Notes under the pieces: generated by a model
What the model was told of the DNA's origin: nothing
The model's database searches: none
The model's input: the letters and a program-made list of their open reading frames with translations, nothing else
Assembly (NCBI GenBank): GCA_039881045.1
Contig: JAYWVB010000018.1
Span: 558,001-622,000, forward strand
Reading direction: 5' to 3'
Origin: Chaetomium olivaceum
Taxonomy: Eukaryota > Ascomycota > Sordariomycetes > Sordariales > Chaetomiaceae
Length of the DNA: 64,000 nt
In this document: positions 1-9,399 of the stretch, in pieces
Layout of the letters: every line of letters begins with the position of its first letter
Position numbering within the stretch: position 1 is the stretch's first letter
Program-made: the position numbers and the translations under genes

Positions 1-279
1 TGGATGGCGGTCAACCTCTCCGCAATCATATTACCGATTGTGGGCGCTATACGCGGTTGGGGAAGCCTGCATCTGGTTCAGTGTTTGCTTTGTATGGCTG
101 TTACTTTCGAGTCCGAATTTTGGAAGTGGTTTCATGGGCTGCGCAGGCAGCATTCTGCCAGCGATCAATCTTGGGAGAGCCTCGCGGGCGTTCGGCAACC
201 GCGGCCCGTGCATCTGCCGAGCAGGGAGTGGGCGCGGAGAGCTGGGTATAAGACAGCGGTTCACAGACGCTCACTTTAA
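1..279 (+). CDS. C-terminal part of a repeated membrane-protein family (copy A, cut by window edge)
   Basis: The reading frame is open from base 1 to the TAA at 277-279, so the start lies outside the window. The visible part begins with a hydrophobic helix (about residues 3-14), then a second apolar stretch containing VQCLLCMAV, then an aromatic and basic tail (EFWKWF). The same order of features occurs on the minus strand at 41584-41841 (QCLICMAV, ELWKWW) and on the plus strand at 62560-62720 (QCLTCLVV, DLWKG). Non-coding sequence after the stop, to about 355, also matches the reverse complement of 41430-41510, so the repeat unit is larger than the gene. I do not recognise the family; it looks like a small multi-pass membrane protein of unknown function. 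Confidence 0.5.
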   Translation, partial: WMAVNLSAIILPIVGAIRGWGSLHLVQCLLCMAVTFESEFWKWFHGLRRQHSASDQSWESLAGVRQPRPVHLPSREWARRAGYKTAVHRRSL

Positions 280-365
280 TTATTTTCCTTCCTAATCTAA
301 TTTCACAATATACTTCAGCCTCGGGCAATTCTAGATACGTTTGAGCTAACAAGGCCATTCCAAAT

Positions 366-650
366 TGTTGCTTACCACGGTTCTATGTGTGTTGTCATCT
401 TCGCTCCAGCATGACTTGCAGCTCCATCAGGGCCGTATGATCCCCAACGGTCCTAAATGGGATCTTCGTGGAAAACGAACCAAGTGGGGCCGTGGTTCGG
501 GCCGGAAATGCGCAACGGGCACGGAGCTCATAAAGCCACAGGTAACGAACTCCGACCATCCATCCCTCCGCTTGCCATCGCGTTCTTTCCCTTTTACATT
601 CCCTTCGTGCAACTTTGAACTCCGCCCTCTTTCATTACGCACCGTCTAAA
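366..650 (+). repeat. 5' leader/promoter block shared with 27502-27730
   Basis: This stretch lies directly upstream of the C2H2-bHLH regulator. It is clearly homologous to 27502-27730, which lies upstream of an unrelated Zn2Cys6 regulator. Matching landmarks in the same order are TTGTTGCTTACC, TGTTGTC-TCTTCGC, TGACTTGCA-CTCCATCAGGGCC, GGGCCGGAAATG, CCCTTTTACAT and GACTTTGAACTCCGCC-like motifs. No convincing reading frame is shared, so it is probably a transcribed leader or promoter duplicated with, or swapped between, the two genes. Confidence 0.65.
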
Positions 651-707
651 AGACCCACCTGCCGTGTTTAACCCACCGCTGCTCTATTGTCGGGTCCGGC
701 CTCGACG

Positions 708-1586
708 ATGTCCATGCAAGCATCCTCCACCGAAAGCTTCGCCTTTGACCTCGGCTCCTGCCTCGACATGACTACCCCACAGGGTCAGCAGGTGTTTGGT
801 AGCTGGTTTGGCTCTACAGACACGGGAGCGGCCCAGTCCGTCCACGGTGTCAATCCCCAACAACTGGCCGATACTCCCGTGGACGGCGGTGGTTACACAT
901 GCACTTATCAACGTTGTCGGATGCGGTTCGATACACCGGCGCAGTTGCAGGAGCACAAGAGAGAAGCCCGTCAGTTGGGCACGCATCCCGGACAGTACGA
1001 GTGCAACCAGATGAACCCTCGCACAGGAAAGGTGTGCAACGGGCGGTTCTCGAGGCCCTACGATCTTACACGCCACAAGCACTCCATCCACAATGCGGGC
1101 GAGCGACAGTTTCACTGCAAACACTGCGCCAACAAGACATTCAGCAGGGCTGACGCACTGACTCGGCACTACCGCCTGCACTCACATGAGAACGATGTAA
1201 GCTTTGGAATTATAACACTACTTTGACATGTTTCCGACGACTAACGCCGAACTTTCAAGGGACGCATTCTGCGCAAAGAGTCGGAAAACAAAGAATCGGC
1301 GAAGAAACGGCGGGACAGGCTCAACACGGCGATCTGGGAACTCCAGAAGCTGCTTCTTTCTCGACCAAACCGTCTCCCGGACGTCATCCGGCCCGGGGTG
1401 CCGGTCAGCCAGAGTGATGTGGTCGAGATAGCAACCGACGTCATCATAGCTCTGCTGAAGGAGAATACGAGGCTGCTGAGAGCGGTAGAGCAAAATCCTC
1501 TATCTGAGGGTCAGGCGACCCCAGACACCACAACGTCGTCAGTTGAACTCGATTCCGGACCACATCTTTACCAATACTATCAGTAG
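708..1586 (+). CDS. C2H2 zinc-finger plus bHLH transcription factor
   Basis: Two exons, 708-1196 and 1260-1586, give 271 residues. The 63-bp intron starts GTAAGC and ends TTTCAAG, in phase 0. The start is the first ATG; the frame upstream has none. Three C2H2-type fingers lie at about residues 63-86, 98-128 and 136-158; the middle one has a long spacer between its cysteines. Exon 2 begins about residue 164 and encodes a basic helix-loop-helix pattern: a basic run with AKKRRDRLN, helix 1 (TAIWELQKLL), a proline-rich loop, then helix 2 (SQSDVVEIATDVIIALL). This implies a nuclear DNA-binding protein that dimerises through the HLH. The fusion depends on the single intron being spliced as predicted. 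Finger and HLH assignments are read from motifs, not from a search. Confidence 0.8.
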
Positions 1587-1614
1587 GGGCCCGTGGGCTG
1601 TCCGTTGGGTGTTG

Positions 1615-1730
1615 GATGATGGGTCACGCCGCGCTGGACACGATGTCTTGCCCTCCAGGCGTGCAGTGGGCAGGATGTGTGAGCCAGTCATACAGTCCTG
1701 ATTACGTCTCCCACTCTTCACGCGCCACTT
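1615..1730 (+). repeat. 3' flank shared with 29537-29640
   Basis: Immediately after the C2H2-bHLH stop codon the sequence matches 29537-29640, which lies just after the Zn2Cys6 regulator. Shared landmarks are GGTCACGCCGCGCT, ACAATGTCTTGCCC (ACGATG here), GCGTGCAGTGG and GTCTCCCACTCTT. With the shared 5' block at 366-650 this makes a pair of matching brackets around two different regulators. Confidence 0.65.
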
Positions 1731-1732
1731 CA

Positions 1733-2076
1733 TCTGGTGGCAACATTGTAGAGGCGGCCGGGAATTATGGATCGGGGGGAAGTCCGGCGAGGCGATGGCA
1801 CGGAGTCGGGAGGTGGCTTGCAACGGGCGCGGTTGCAATTAGTGGAGAAGTGCGGGGACTGCGGATCCGCGGCGACGGAGTGGGAATGCATGCCTGAGCG
1901 CCTGGGCGGAGAACGACGGGGACGGTCCAAGAGGGCACGCCGGGCAACTCGCAATGACGCCGGTTCCACATTTTGCTCGCAACGAAATTTCTCCCAGTAT
2001 AGAAGCAATCATGGCAATTCAAATGATTTTTCGAAGGAAAGCCACCTACTGCACTTTTCCCATGATCATGCGGCTG
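1733..2076 (-). repeat. Inverted copy of the repeat at 39381-39690
   Basis: The reverse complement of this interval matches 39381-39690 over most of its length, with scattered substitutions and small indels. Matching blocks include GATCATGGGAAAAGT, TTGAATTGCCATGATTGC (with a one-base change), TGCAAGCCACCTCCCGA and CTACAATGTTGCCAC. No stable coding frame is shared. It is probably a transposon or transposon-carried fragment of unknown class. Confidence 0.65.
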
Positions 2077-2424
2077 TTCCTCCACAATTTCGACGACAAC
2101 GAGATTTCTAAACTGTGAAAGCCACGTTGCAACTAGTTCATTTGTTACTTTCAAGACATCAATCACCTGAGTAAGCGAACTCGAGGCTTTGATCAATCAA
2201 AAGGACTCGAAACAAACTTGACCCCAGATTTCCATGCATGTGCCACTAACGAGCTAGTTAATGCCACGGTGTGGAGGATGGGGGATGGCTCCATTTCTCC
2301 ATTTCTACCCCGAGCCGCTCGGTCCAGTCCCGTTGTGCCGTCGGTTGGGCGGAAAAGCTCGGTCGCAGAGGGTCGGGTCTCCCACCTTATTTGCTGCACG
2401 CCGATCAGTGCGCGCACGCGGTTA

Positions 2425-2680
2425 TTCGGTGATAGGTCACGGGTGGGTGCAGCTTTACGCCTTGCTCCCGCGTTCCGCAGATTGTACCGTTCTCAAAGGG
2501 CGCGACTGGCACGTTGTGCATAGCGGTGTCGTGAGGGAAACCAGAATACGGTAGCTGGAAGACCGGGCAGGACCTCATCATGTACGTGTCCTGAGGAAAC
2601 GCGTCCTGAGGAAACGCGTCCTGAGGAAACGCGTCCTGAGGAAACGCACCTCCTTGGGGATGATTGGACAGCCGTTGCCA
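2425..2680 (+). repeat. Minisatellite locus 1: four 15-bp units with conserved flanks
   Basis: Four direct copies of CCTGAGGAAACGCGT (last unit ending CAC) occupy 2590-2649. The left flank (about 2430-2530, GGTGATAGGTCACGGGTGGG) recurs at 57285-57375 and, more diverged and without the array, at 33853-33945. The right flank (CCTCCTTGGGGATGATTGG) recurs at 54198-54226. Because 15 is divisible by three, the array is open in several frames and gives artefactual pentapeptide repeats. Confidence 0.8.
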
Positions 2681-2914
2681 CAACTGCTGCTTTCCAGTCG
2701 GGAAAACGACCCTTAAATTGGCTTATCGAGGCAGACAACTTCATGGCAGCGGCCCGCACCCTACAAACCAATCTACACAGAACACAAGACTGAATGTGAC
2801 TGTAAGAATTCTTGCAGCCGTTGTCAAAGTAAGTTGCTTCCTGTGCTAGCCTTTTACCAGCGTACGTGGCTAACGGAGCAAAGGGTCACTGCACACCCGC
2901 TGCTATCCAAGAAC

Positions 2915-3838
2915 ATGCCAAACAAGGGCGCCTCGCGCTCAGCAAGCGGAAGGGCTGAGGAGGGAGAACGTCTATTGCCGCTTCCTCCTTGTGATGGCCC
3001 AAAACTGCATGCCTTCGAACACCAAAACGCGCCAATAGAGTGGCTAGAGGAGCTCGGCAATGGGTCAGAAGGCTGTGTCTTCAAAGTAAGGATTGAGTCT
3101 CAACTTTATGCCCTCAAAGTGGTAAGCCGCTCCATACACAACCCGATAACTGGAGGTACCTGAATAGCCAAAGTAACGAGAAGCCGAACACTTTAGTTCA
3201 AGTTCTTTCATCCCTCAACCACTAGCTACTACTGGCGTAACTTATTGGGCGACTCGGTCCCTCTCTCAGATGTCATTTTCCATACAGATCCTTTCTATGC
3301 CGAATGTCGCGCGTACGGAAGGATTCAGGAGGCCCAAGGAAACCAGTCAGGGAAACGGAAGCTCGCGGTCCCATGCCACGGATATCTGTTCCTACAGGAG
3401 AGGGATATGCAGTTTCTTCGAGAGCAGGGAATTAATCTCGAGGAAGATGATGTGGACGACGAGTTGCTCCAGGTTAACAGAGAAGACGGCCGAGTCCGGG
3501 CCATCGTCAAGGACTTCGTGCCCGGAGACGCAGGAGTCAATCCTGGAAACCTCCGCAAGATACTTCGAGATATTCGCGCGCTGAACAAGCTCGGCATTTA
3601 CGTTGGCGACGTCCGGGCTGACAATTTCAAAGGGGGCAAGGTCGTGGACTTCGGCTTGTCCACTACGGTGCCGCACTGTATCTTGAAATCGATGGATGAA
3701 GAAAGGCTTAGGAACGTGAAGCTGGTAGATTTGGTTATGTTTGACGATATGGTTGAAGAAGAAGGGCTGGTTACAACCGTCAAGGCCATGCCTGAGACGG
3801 AGTATTGTTCAAAGCTGCGGTCTTGGTCTAAATCTTAA
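2915..3838 (+). CDS. FTA2-type protein-kinase-like (pseudokinase-like) protein
   Basis: Two exons, 2915-3121 and 3197-3838, give 282 residues. The 75-bp intron runs from GTAAGC to CTTTAG in phase 0. The N-terminal part has a glycine-rich loop-like motif (ELGNGSEGCVF, about residues 46-56) and an ALK lysine (about 66-68). The next exon opens FKFFHP and continues YYWRNLLG, a signature I associate with the fungal FTA2 (kinetochore Sim4 subunit) family. The catalytic-loop position reads GDVRADN instead of HRDxxxxN, followed by VDFGLS (about 219-224). The intact DFG with a missing HRD histidine suggests weak or absent phosphotransfer. These genes are expanded in filamentous fungi, and a kinetochore role should not be assumed. 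Confidence 0.75.
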
Positions 3839-4395
3839 TTAGGAGCCAGGATATGAGACAGGGATGGACCTCCAGGACGTGGTATTCTAGAAGTACATAG
3901 CTAGGACTCTGGCTGGAACCATAGAAAGCTATGACATCATATTCCTTACGGACCCTTGGACGGTGAGGCCTGAAGTGCAAGGCGAGGCGGGAATGGACTA
4001 GATTGCTCCGAATGAAGAGAGAAAGAGAGAAGAGCTAAGCTACAGGAAAGAAAGAGACAGCTTTATCGTGTTGCTGGAACCATGGGAGGTTCTAGCATAA
4101 TCCATCCAAGTGGGACTCGAACCCACCAGGCATCGCCGAACCTACCCACAGGCCCAGCCCGTCACAGAATCTCCATGTGCGAGCTCACTACGCTCCGCAA
4201 AGCAGGGCCAGACTCCTCCCAGGTGTCAAGTCCCGTAGCGGCTGGCTGCTTCAGAGGCGTCGGGCGGTTGTCGTGTTGCCCTGACCTCCTTGTCGTAGAT
4301 CTCTCTTCGACCGCGTTGGAATTGGAGCTGTCCGACCTCTCCATCGTAGGCCTTTCCCCGACATCTTTGACTTTAGGGCTTCTGTGACCTCTGTG
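3839..4395. other. Intergenic gap between convergent genes
   Basis: No supported coding region. On the minus strand near 4111-4127 there is a T-arm-like sequence with a perfect tRNA B-box (GGGTTCGAGTCCC), but no acceptor, D or anticodon arms that fold properly, so it is not called as a tRNA. The rest is the shared 3' region of the FTA2-like and CK1-like genes. Confidence 0.5.
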
Positions 4396-5462
4396 TCAAT
4401 GGCGCCGTGGGATTGACTTCGCTCGCATCTCGTCGAACAACTTCTCAGTCCAGTCGAAAACGTGGTTATATTCGAACCCTTCCGACCGAAATCGGCGACG
4501 GAAAAGCCGGCGAAGGTACGAGTAGTCAGGCTTATCATCGAAAGTCAGGCGCCGGGTGTAGTCGATGTATACGGCGAATTCTCCAGGAAGAAAACCGTCG
4601 CAGAGTGCTTCGCCTGACAGGCCCTTCTTCATCTCCTTGATCCGCGCGTCCTTCTCGTCGTCCGTAGCAGCCTTCAGACCCTGCCATGGCAACGAGCCCC
4701 GGGCGAAATACACGAAAACGTACCCAAGGGACTCCAGGTCGTCTCCCCGAGACTGTTCTTCCTGCGCGTTAGCAAGCGGACGAGTAGCATCGCGATGAGA
4801 CACCTACCACGGCCGTTGTGGTTGTTGATGCTTGCGTACCGTCTGGTACCGCCCAGCGGGAGACCCTCTACATTCTTGCAACGCTCGGCATCGGAATACT
4901 CTTTGGCGAGACCAAAATCAATCGTGTAAAGTGTGTTTCCCTGCCTGCCGACCCCCATCAGGAAGTTGTCTGGTTTGATGTCGCGATGAAGGAACCCCTT
5001 CGAATGGATGTATTGGATACGCGAGATGGCCTGGTCGGCGATGAGCAAGATGGTCTTGAGCGAGAATCTTCGGCCGCAGTAGTTGAGCAGATCCTCGAGC
5101 GACGGGCCGAGGGCGTCAATGGCCAGCGCGTAGAAATCGCACTCCTGCCCAAACCAATGCACTCGCGGGATTCCGACCCCACCGTCTAGCGCCTCGTATG
5201 TCTCCTTCTCGCCTCGGAGCACCTCGGGGTTATCTCGAACGAACGTGAGCTTTATGGCGACCTCCTCGCCCGATGAGAGATCGGTCCCTACCAAGTCAGC
5301 AATGGCTGAAGCAAAGAGATAGCGACATACCAGAATAAACGAGGCCGAACCCTCCCGCGCCGATCTTACGGTTAACGCGATACCTGTCGTCGATAAGAAT
5401 ATCCTAGAGGGTATGTGAGTAGTTTCCTCTTTGTCGGCAGGGTCGGAGATCTGTACCTTCAT
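4396..5462 (-). CDS. Casein kinase 1 family serine/threonine kinase
   Basis: Four exons on the minus strand: 5462-5457, 5403-5331, 5287-4808 and 4757-4396, giving 306 residues. The first exon encodes only Met-Lys. Phases agree at every junction. The protein has a glycine loop (KIGAGGFGLVYSG, about 15-27), catalytic lysine (EEVAIKL, about 34-40), HRDIKPDN (127-134), DFG (150-152) and the CK1-specific continuation EQSRGDDLESLGYVFVYF in exon 4. The C-lobe motif DDKPDYSYLRRLF follows. This is essentially a bare CK1 catalytic domain without the C-terminal extension usual in Yck or Hrr25 types. Using the AAG acceptor at 4758 rather than the upstream CAG gives the expected REQSR junction. It probably phosphorylates primed acidic sites; its target is unknown. 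Confidence 0.85.
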
Positions 5463-5838
5463 TGTGAGATGGTAGGTGATGCTACGAAGTCAAGTAGGCG
5501 CGCCGTCGCATGCTCGAAACACAGGCAATGACGGTAAGCGCTTCTGCGGCCCCACCTCGCTGCATGCAGCCCACACTCGGACAGTTTCGTTTCACCAGGC
5601 GCCGTTCGGCACCGAGCCGTCGAGCGGATTCCCCGCACCTAATCCCTGCAAGCCGCTGGTGGTGAGCTGGCGCGGCGCGCTCGCAGGAGTCACACACCAC
5701 CCGCAGGCGACGACGCGTTCCAGCCCAATCATTCCCACACCAGCGGAGGTCCTGCAGGCCAACTCAGTTCTGGCCCTGAGCGCGGCTTGAATATCCACAT
5801 GGATTTCCCTCGATCTAAACCTTGCGAAGTAGCTGCTC
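5463..5838. promoter_or_regulatory. Divergent promoter between the CK1 kinase and the 591-residue gene
   Basis: The 376 bp between two start codons on opposite strands must hold both promoters. I see no TATA box or repeated operator. The divergent arrangement makes co-regulation possible, but this is inferred from spacing only. Confidence 0.4.
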
Positions 5839-7664
5839 ATGGCGAGCGCGGAACATCGAAAGAGAGCCCGCGCAGACGACCTCTCGCAAGAGCACCGTCC
5901 AAACAAGAAGATCAAGTCGCGGGGCAGTCACGGGCCGTCGAACTTCCCACCCGAGTTCTGGGACAACCTGTCCAAGGTTCCGCTCACGCGTCGCGCACTG
6001 CGAGAACTTGACCGGCGGAACAGCGCTCGGCCTGGCCCAGGGCCCGCGGCACCTGCAGTGTACACCACGCATCGTGCCCGTTTCGCGAGACACGGCGGCC
6101 CAGATCTTCGCCATCTTCGAGGGGTATGCCTGCAATGTACTGACTGGGAACGAATGCTGACTTCCTCTCTTAGTGCCCCGAACCGAAAGGTGCCGTACAT
6201 ACCATGGCTTCGAGTCGTTCATCTGCATCGTCAAGCCGACAAACCAAGCCGACGAAATCGACAAAGGCAACGGAAGTCTCCTCTAAAACCAAGCCGACGT
6301 CAGCGTACGATGATGCTTTCGAGCAGCATGCGATTGACAACGGTATATACCCTGAGGGATACGACTATCCGGACGGCCGCCTAACGCCTGAACCCGAGAA
6401 TGCAGACCAACTTCGTCTGGAGTTCTCAGTTGCAAGAGCCTCTCTTTCGCCATCGAAGTTCTCTGACTCGGCGTTCCGCAACTTCAAGAAGAAGAACAAG
6501 ACTGCGTCCGAAAGCACCGTGAAGCGCAATGTGATCCCGATCATTGCCGGCAACTCCGACATTCCGAATGAGGGAGACCTCCATTTCACCAACATTGAGT
6601 CGATAACCGGAGGGGCAACTGTCAGAGCAGTGCCTGACTTCTTCGACGGAGCTCGGGCGGGAGACATCCATAACAGGATCAGGAATGCTGACGAGGAGGG
6701 CAACCTGAACAAGCTGATCATTCCCACAAAGCACGCCAGTGCTCCGGTGGCGCCTAACTTCTTCCTTGAGACTAAGGCTCCCAGGGGTGGTGCCGACGTT
6801 GCGCTGCGGCAGGCATTGCACGACGGCGCGATCGGCGCCCGCGCGATGCACTCCCTGCAGAACTACGGCGCGGAGGAGCCCGCCTTCGACGGCAATGCTT
6901 ACACGATTAGCTCGACCTACCACGCCGGCACCGGCACGCTCCAGCTGTACGCACACCACGCCACGCCGCCGGCCGCGCCAGGCGGGCTGCCCGAGTACCA
7001 CATGTCTCAGATCAAGGCATTTGCTATGACAAGCGACCGTGATACATTTGTTCAAGGTGCAACAGCATTCAGAAATGCACGGAACTTGGCGCAAAGGGAC
7101 CGCGACAGATTCATCCAGGCGGCGAATGCAAGAGCACGCCAGTCCGACGTGGAGGCGCCGCCTGAAACAGAAACAGTTGCCGTGGCCGAGCAACATGAGG
7201 AGTCGACTGACGAATTCGTGGATTGCGAGGATCATCCCGGATCACAAGCTGTCGGCACCGAGAACTACGCTGTATTCGGGGACGTCGAGGAGCCGGCTCC
7301 TCCACAGTACCTGTGTGCGGAGGACGAAGAGCCTAGCCAGGTGTCCACATCGCTCGGTGCCGAACCGGCTATGAGTTTTGCCACGAGCTTCACGGCCAGC
7401 TTTACCGCAGAGAGCCAGACTTCGAAGCGGGACAGAGACAATCCTCCGTCAAACTCCCGACCTCACAAGAAGCACAACTCGGCCAAGCGGACACGCCGGA
7501 GTACGCCCCGAGAAGCGGCTGGGTCTTCCGCACAGGGCTCGACATCTCTAGGATCCGCCGTACCTCTGCCGGCCTCGGCTGAACACTGGTCCTGGAGTAA
7601 CGAACATCGGATGTGGTACCATTTGAACGGGGATGGGAGTTATACCTGGGACGACGGGGAGTAA
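5839..7664 (+). CDS. Fungal accessory protein with a PD-(D/E)XK nuclease-like core
   Basis: Two exons, 5839-6123 and 6174-7664, give 591 residues. The 50-bp intron (GTATGC...CTCTTAG) is in phase 0. The N-terminal exon carries a lysine/arginine-rich, nuclear-signal-like start and an LTRRALRELDRRNS motif. The central domain contains PDFFDGA (about 249-255) and, some 40 residues later, NFFLETKAPRGGADVALRQA. The order PD...(E)xK followed by a helix resembles a PD-(D/E)XK nuclease core. The C-terminal region is disordered and basic, ending in a WSWS...MWYHL...YTWDDG tail. I recall such proteins as a widespread Pezizomycotina accessory family (possibly DUF7924), but nuclease activity is inferred from the motif only. 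Confidence 0.7.
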
Positions 7665-8379
7665 TATACGACGGGACGGAACGGGGCCGGTGGTCCATCA
7701 TTGTCAAGGTGTCTCATTTCCTGCAGTTCTGGCTCGTCATACCGCGACACGATGCCGGGTCCAAGTCCTACAGGGAAGGTGGACAGATTCCGCGCTGGCA
7801 CGACAGATGCCGAGCAGCTCCTCGACCTTGGCCTTGTCGGTTTCTTAAGCCTGGTCAGGACTACAGCCCCATCTACGGACTTGTATGGGCGGTCTTAGTG
7901 TAGTTCAGATGTGTTTTCGTGATATTCCTTCCTGCCGCCTGCATGGCTGAGAGAGCACACCCGGTCTAGAGCCGTCAGCCTGCGCTAGGTGCGCAAAGAA
8001 GTTTGCATAGTCAGACCCTGTCCTGTTGGTACATATACACCCTGACTCCCATGCCCTGTCCCTTGTTTCGTGGACTCCGGGCCAGGATCCGGGCTCCATC
8101 CACGTGGGAGCCGGATGCAGGGCCCGGGACCAACCCCGGCTTCGACATTTTCCGAAGCCGGGACCGCGGCTGCAACTGGTGTTGATGTCCAGGGGCGTCT
8201 GTCCATCAGCGACGCCCCCTTCTCCTTCACCGGTCAGCCCGATTCGTGAATCACCGCAACGCCGTGACGACTGTATGGATGGTCCAGCGGTCTGAGCGGT
8301 TTGGCTCAGTCACACCGCAGATCGCTTCATCCATCTGGTTAGGGCGAAGCTGTGCCCGCTCAGCCAACACCTCCGCGAC
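7665..8379. other. Convergent intergenic region with two adjacent hairpins
   Basis: No credible coding exon. Two inverted repeats lie close together. At 8087-8117, ATCCGGGCTCC pairs with GGAGCCGGAT across a short loop with one bulge. At 8135-8162, CCCGGCTTCG pairs perfectly with CGAAGCCGGG across an 8-nt loop. They sit between genes that converge on this gap and could be 3'-end structures or a short palindromic insertion. Confidence 0.55.
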
Positions 8380-8830
8380 TCATATCGTCATCTTTCTCGT
8401 TGCGGCTACGGCATCTGGGCTCCTCTTAGACGCAACTTCCCAGATCAGCCAATCCGTGCTCTGATCCGGAATACATAGCCGGCGGCGCAGGTACAGCATC
8501 ACCACACCAAGAGCCCATACGTCCCCCGGCGGGCCTCGGCCAGTTTGGGGACTGTCCATGAATTCGGGCGGGACGTACCAGGGCGTCCCTGTCGTCTGCG
8601 TTGCTGCTACCGAGGTATGCGTGCTGTCACTGCTCAGCCCAAAGTCGACAAGCACAGCGCCGCGGGCGGCGCTGAAGAGGATATTGCCGGGTTTGATGTC
8701 GTTGTGCGTGATGCCGTTCCTGTGGACGAAGGCGAGAACGTGGGAATACGCCCAATAAGGGTGAAGAGTAATTCCCAGCCTTGCCACGAAAAGAAGACCA
8801 ATATCCTAGAACAGAATTCTCAGGCGGTAT
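8380..8830 (-). pseudogene. Truncated protein kinase (C-lobe only)
   Basis: The minus strand encodes a kinase C-lobe: HRNGITHNDIKPGNILF, then VLVDFGLSS, GTPWYVPPEF and GDVWALGVVMLYL, ending at the stop at 8380. The catalytic loop has N-D in place of R-D. No glycine loop or ATP lysine is found upstream; the frame runs into sequence without kinase character and then into a Helitron-like fragment at about 8900-9100. It is therefore a 5'-truncated kinase, or a kinase exon carried or cut by a mobile element. The family is uncertain. Confidence 0.65.
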
Positions 8831-8899
8831 AAAGGATACCATATGTTGGTTGCTGTTGATCGCCTGGAAGCCATTTTGTATCCTTTATGCATGGCTGCA

Positions 8900-9100
8900 C
8901 TAAGCAACCCAATTTCCTCCAGGCAGTTCAATACAGTTGCTGCAAACACCGTCTCGGAGCTTTATTCCGAACCATTTCTCCTTGCAGATGGTACATTCGG
9001 CCATGACATCCTTGTCCAATTCAGCCAAGAACTCCTGGGGCAAAGCCTTGTCCTCCGGCGTGATGGCCTCGTCGTCAAGATTGACTTTTGGCCAGTCCGA
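8900..9100 (-). pseudogene. Helitron-type transposon protein, N-terminal zinc-binding fragment
   Basis: On the minus strand a short frame reads ...LPQEFLAELDKDVMAEC followed by TICKEKWFGIKL and VCSNC, with a stop at 8900-8902. The CxxCxxKWF...CxxC arrangement after an acidic LPxEF segment is what I know from the N-terminal end of fungal Helitron Rep-helicase proteins. No Rep or PIF1 helicase domain follows, so only a scrap remains. It directly abuts the truncated kinase. Confidence 0.55.
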
Positions 9101-9104
9101 TCAA

Positions 9105-9300
9105 GAGGATCGGTCAGCCTGGCTGACCCTGCTGGTCGACTCTGCGGGGCTGCGTGGCTGGTCGACCCTGGCTGCGGGGCTGCCCGGCTGACCTTGCTGG
9201 TCGACTCTGGCTGTGCGGCTGCCTGGTTGACCCTGCTGGTCGACTCTGCGGGGCTGCCTGGCTGACCCTATTGGTCGACCCTGTCGACTGCCTGGCTAAC
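9105..9300. repeat. Degenerate GC-rich tandem repeat
   Basis: Imperfect tandem units built from CTGACC(C/T)TGCTGGTCGACTCTG and GGCTGC-type spacers are repeated about four times. Unit length varies because of internal deletions. It sits just upstream of the Ulp1-like gene and downstream of the Helitron scrap. Confidence 0.7.
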
Positions 9301-9399
9301 TCCTACTTAACTCCGCTTGATCATGTCGCATGCCCAGCTTGGACTTTCTGAAGTTTTCTCTCTTTCAACGCCGCGCTTTTTCAGCGCTCTACGACCGAC

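Noticed and set aside
2590..2649. CRISPR-like direct repeats
   Set aside because: Units are directly adjacent with no unique spacers, and the genome is eukaryotic; it is a minisatellite. The same applies to 54093-54197, 57392-57446, 55218-55305 and 47601-47708.
4105..4140. tRNA-like T-arm with perfect B-box on the minus strand
   Set aside because: A 75-nt fold can be forced, but the acceptor stem has two mismatches and there is no A-box or normal D-arm, so no tRNA was called.
6426..7235. 269-residue minus-strand open frame
   Set aside because: Antisense to the PD-(D/E)XK-like gene; no independent support.
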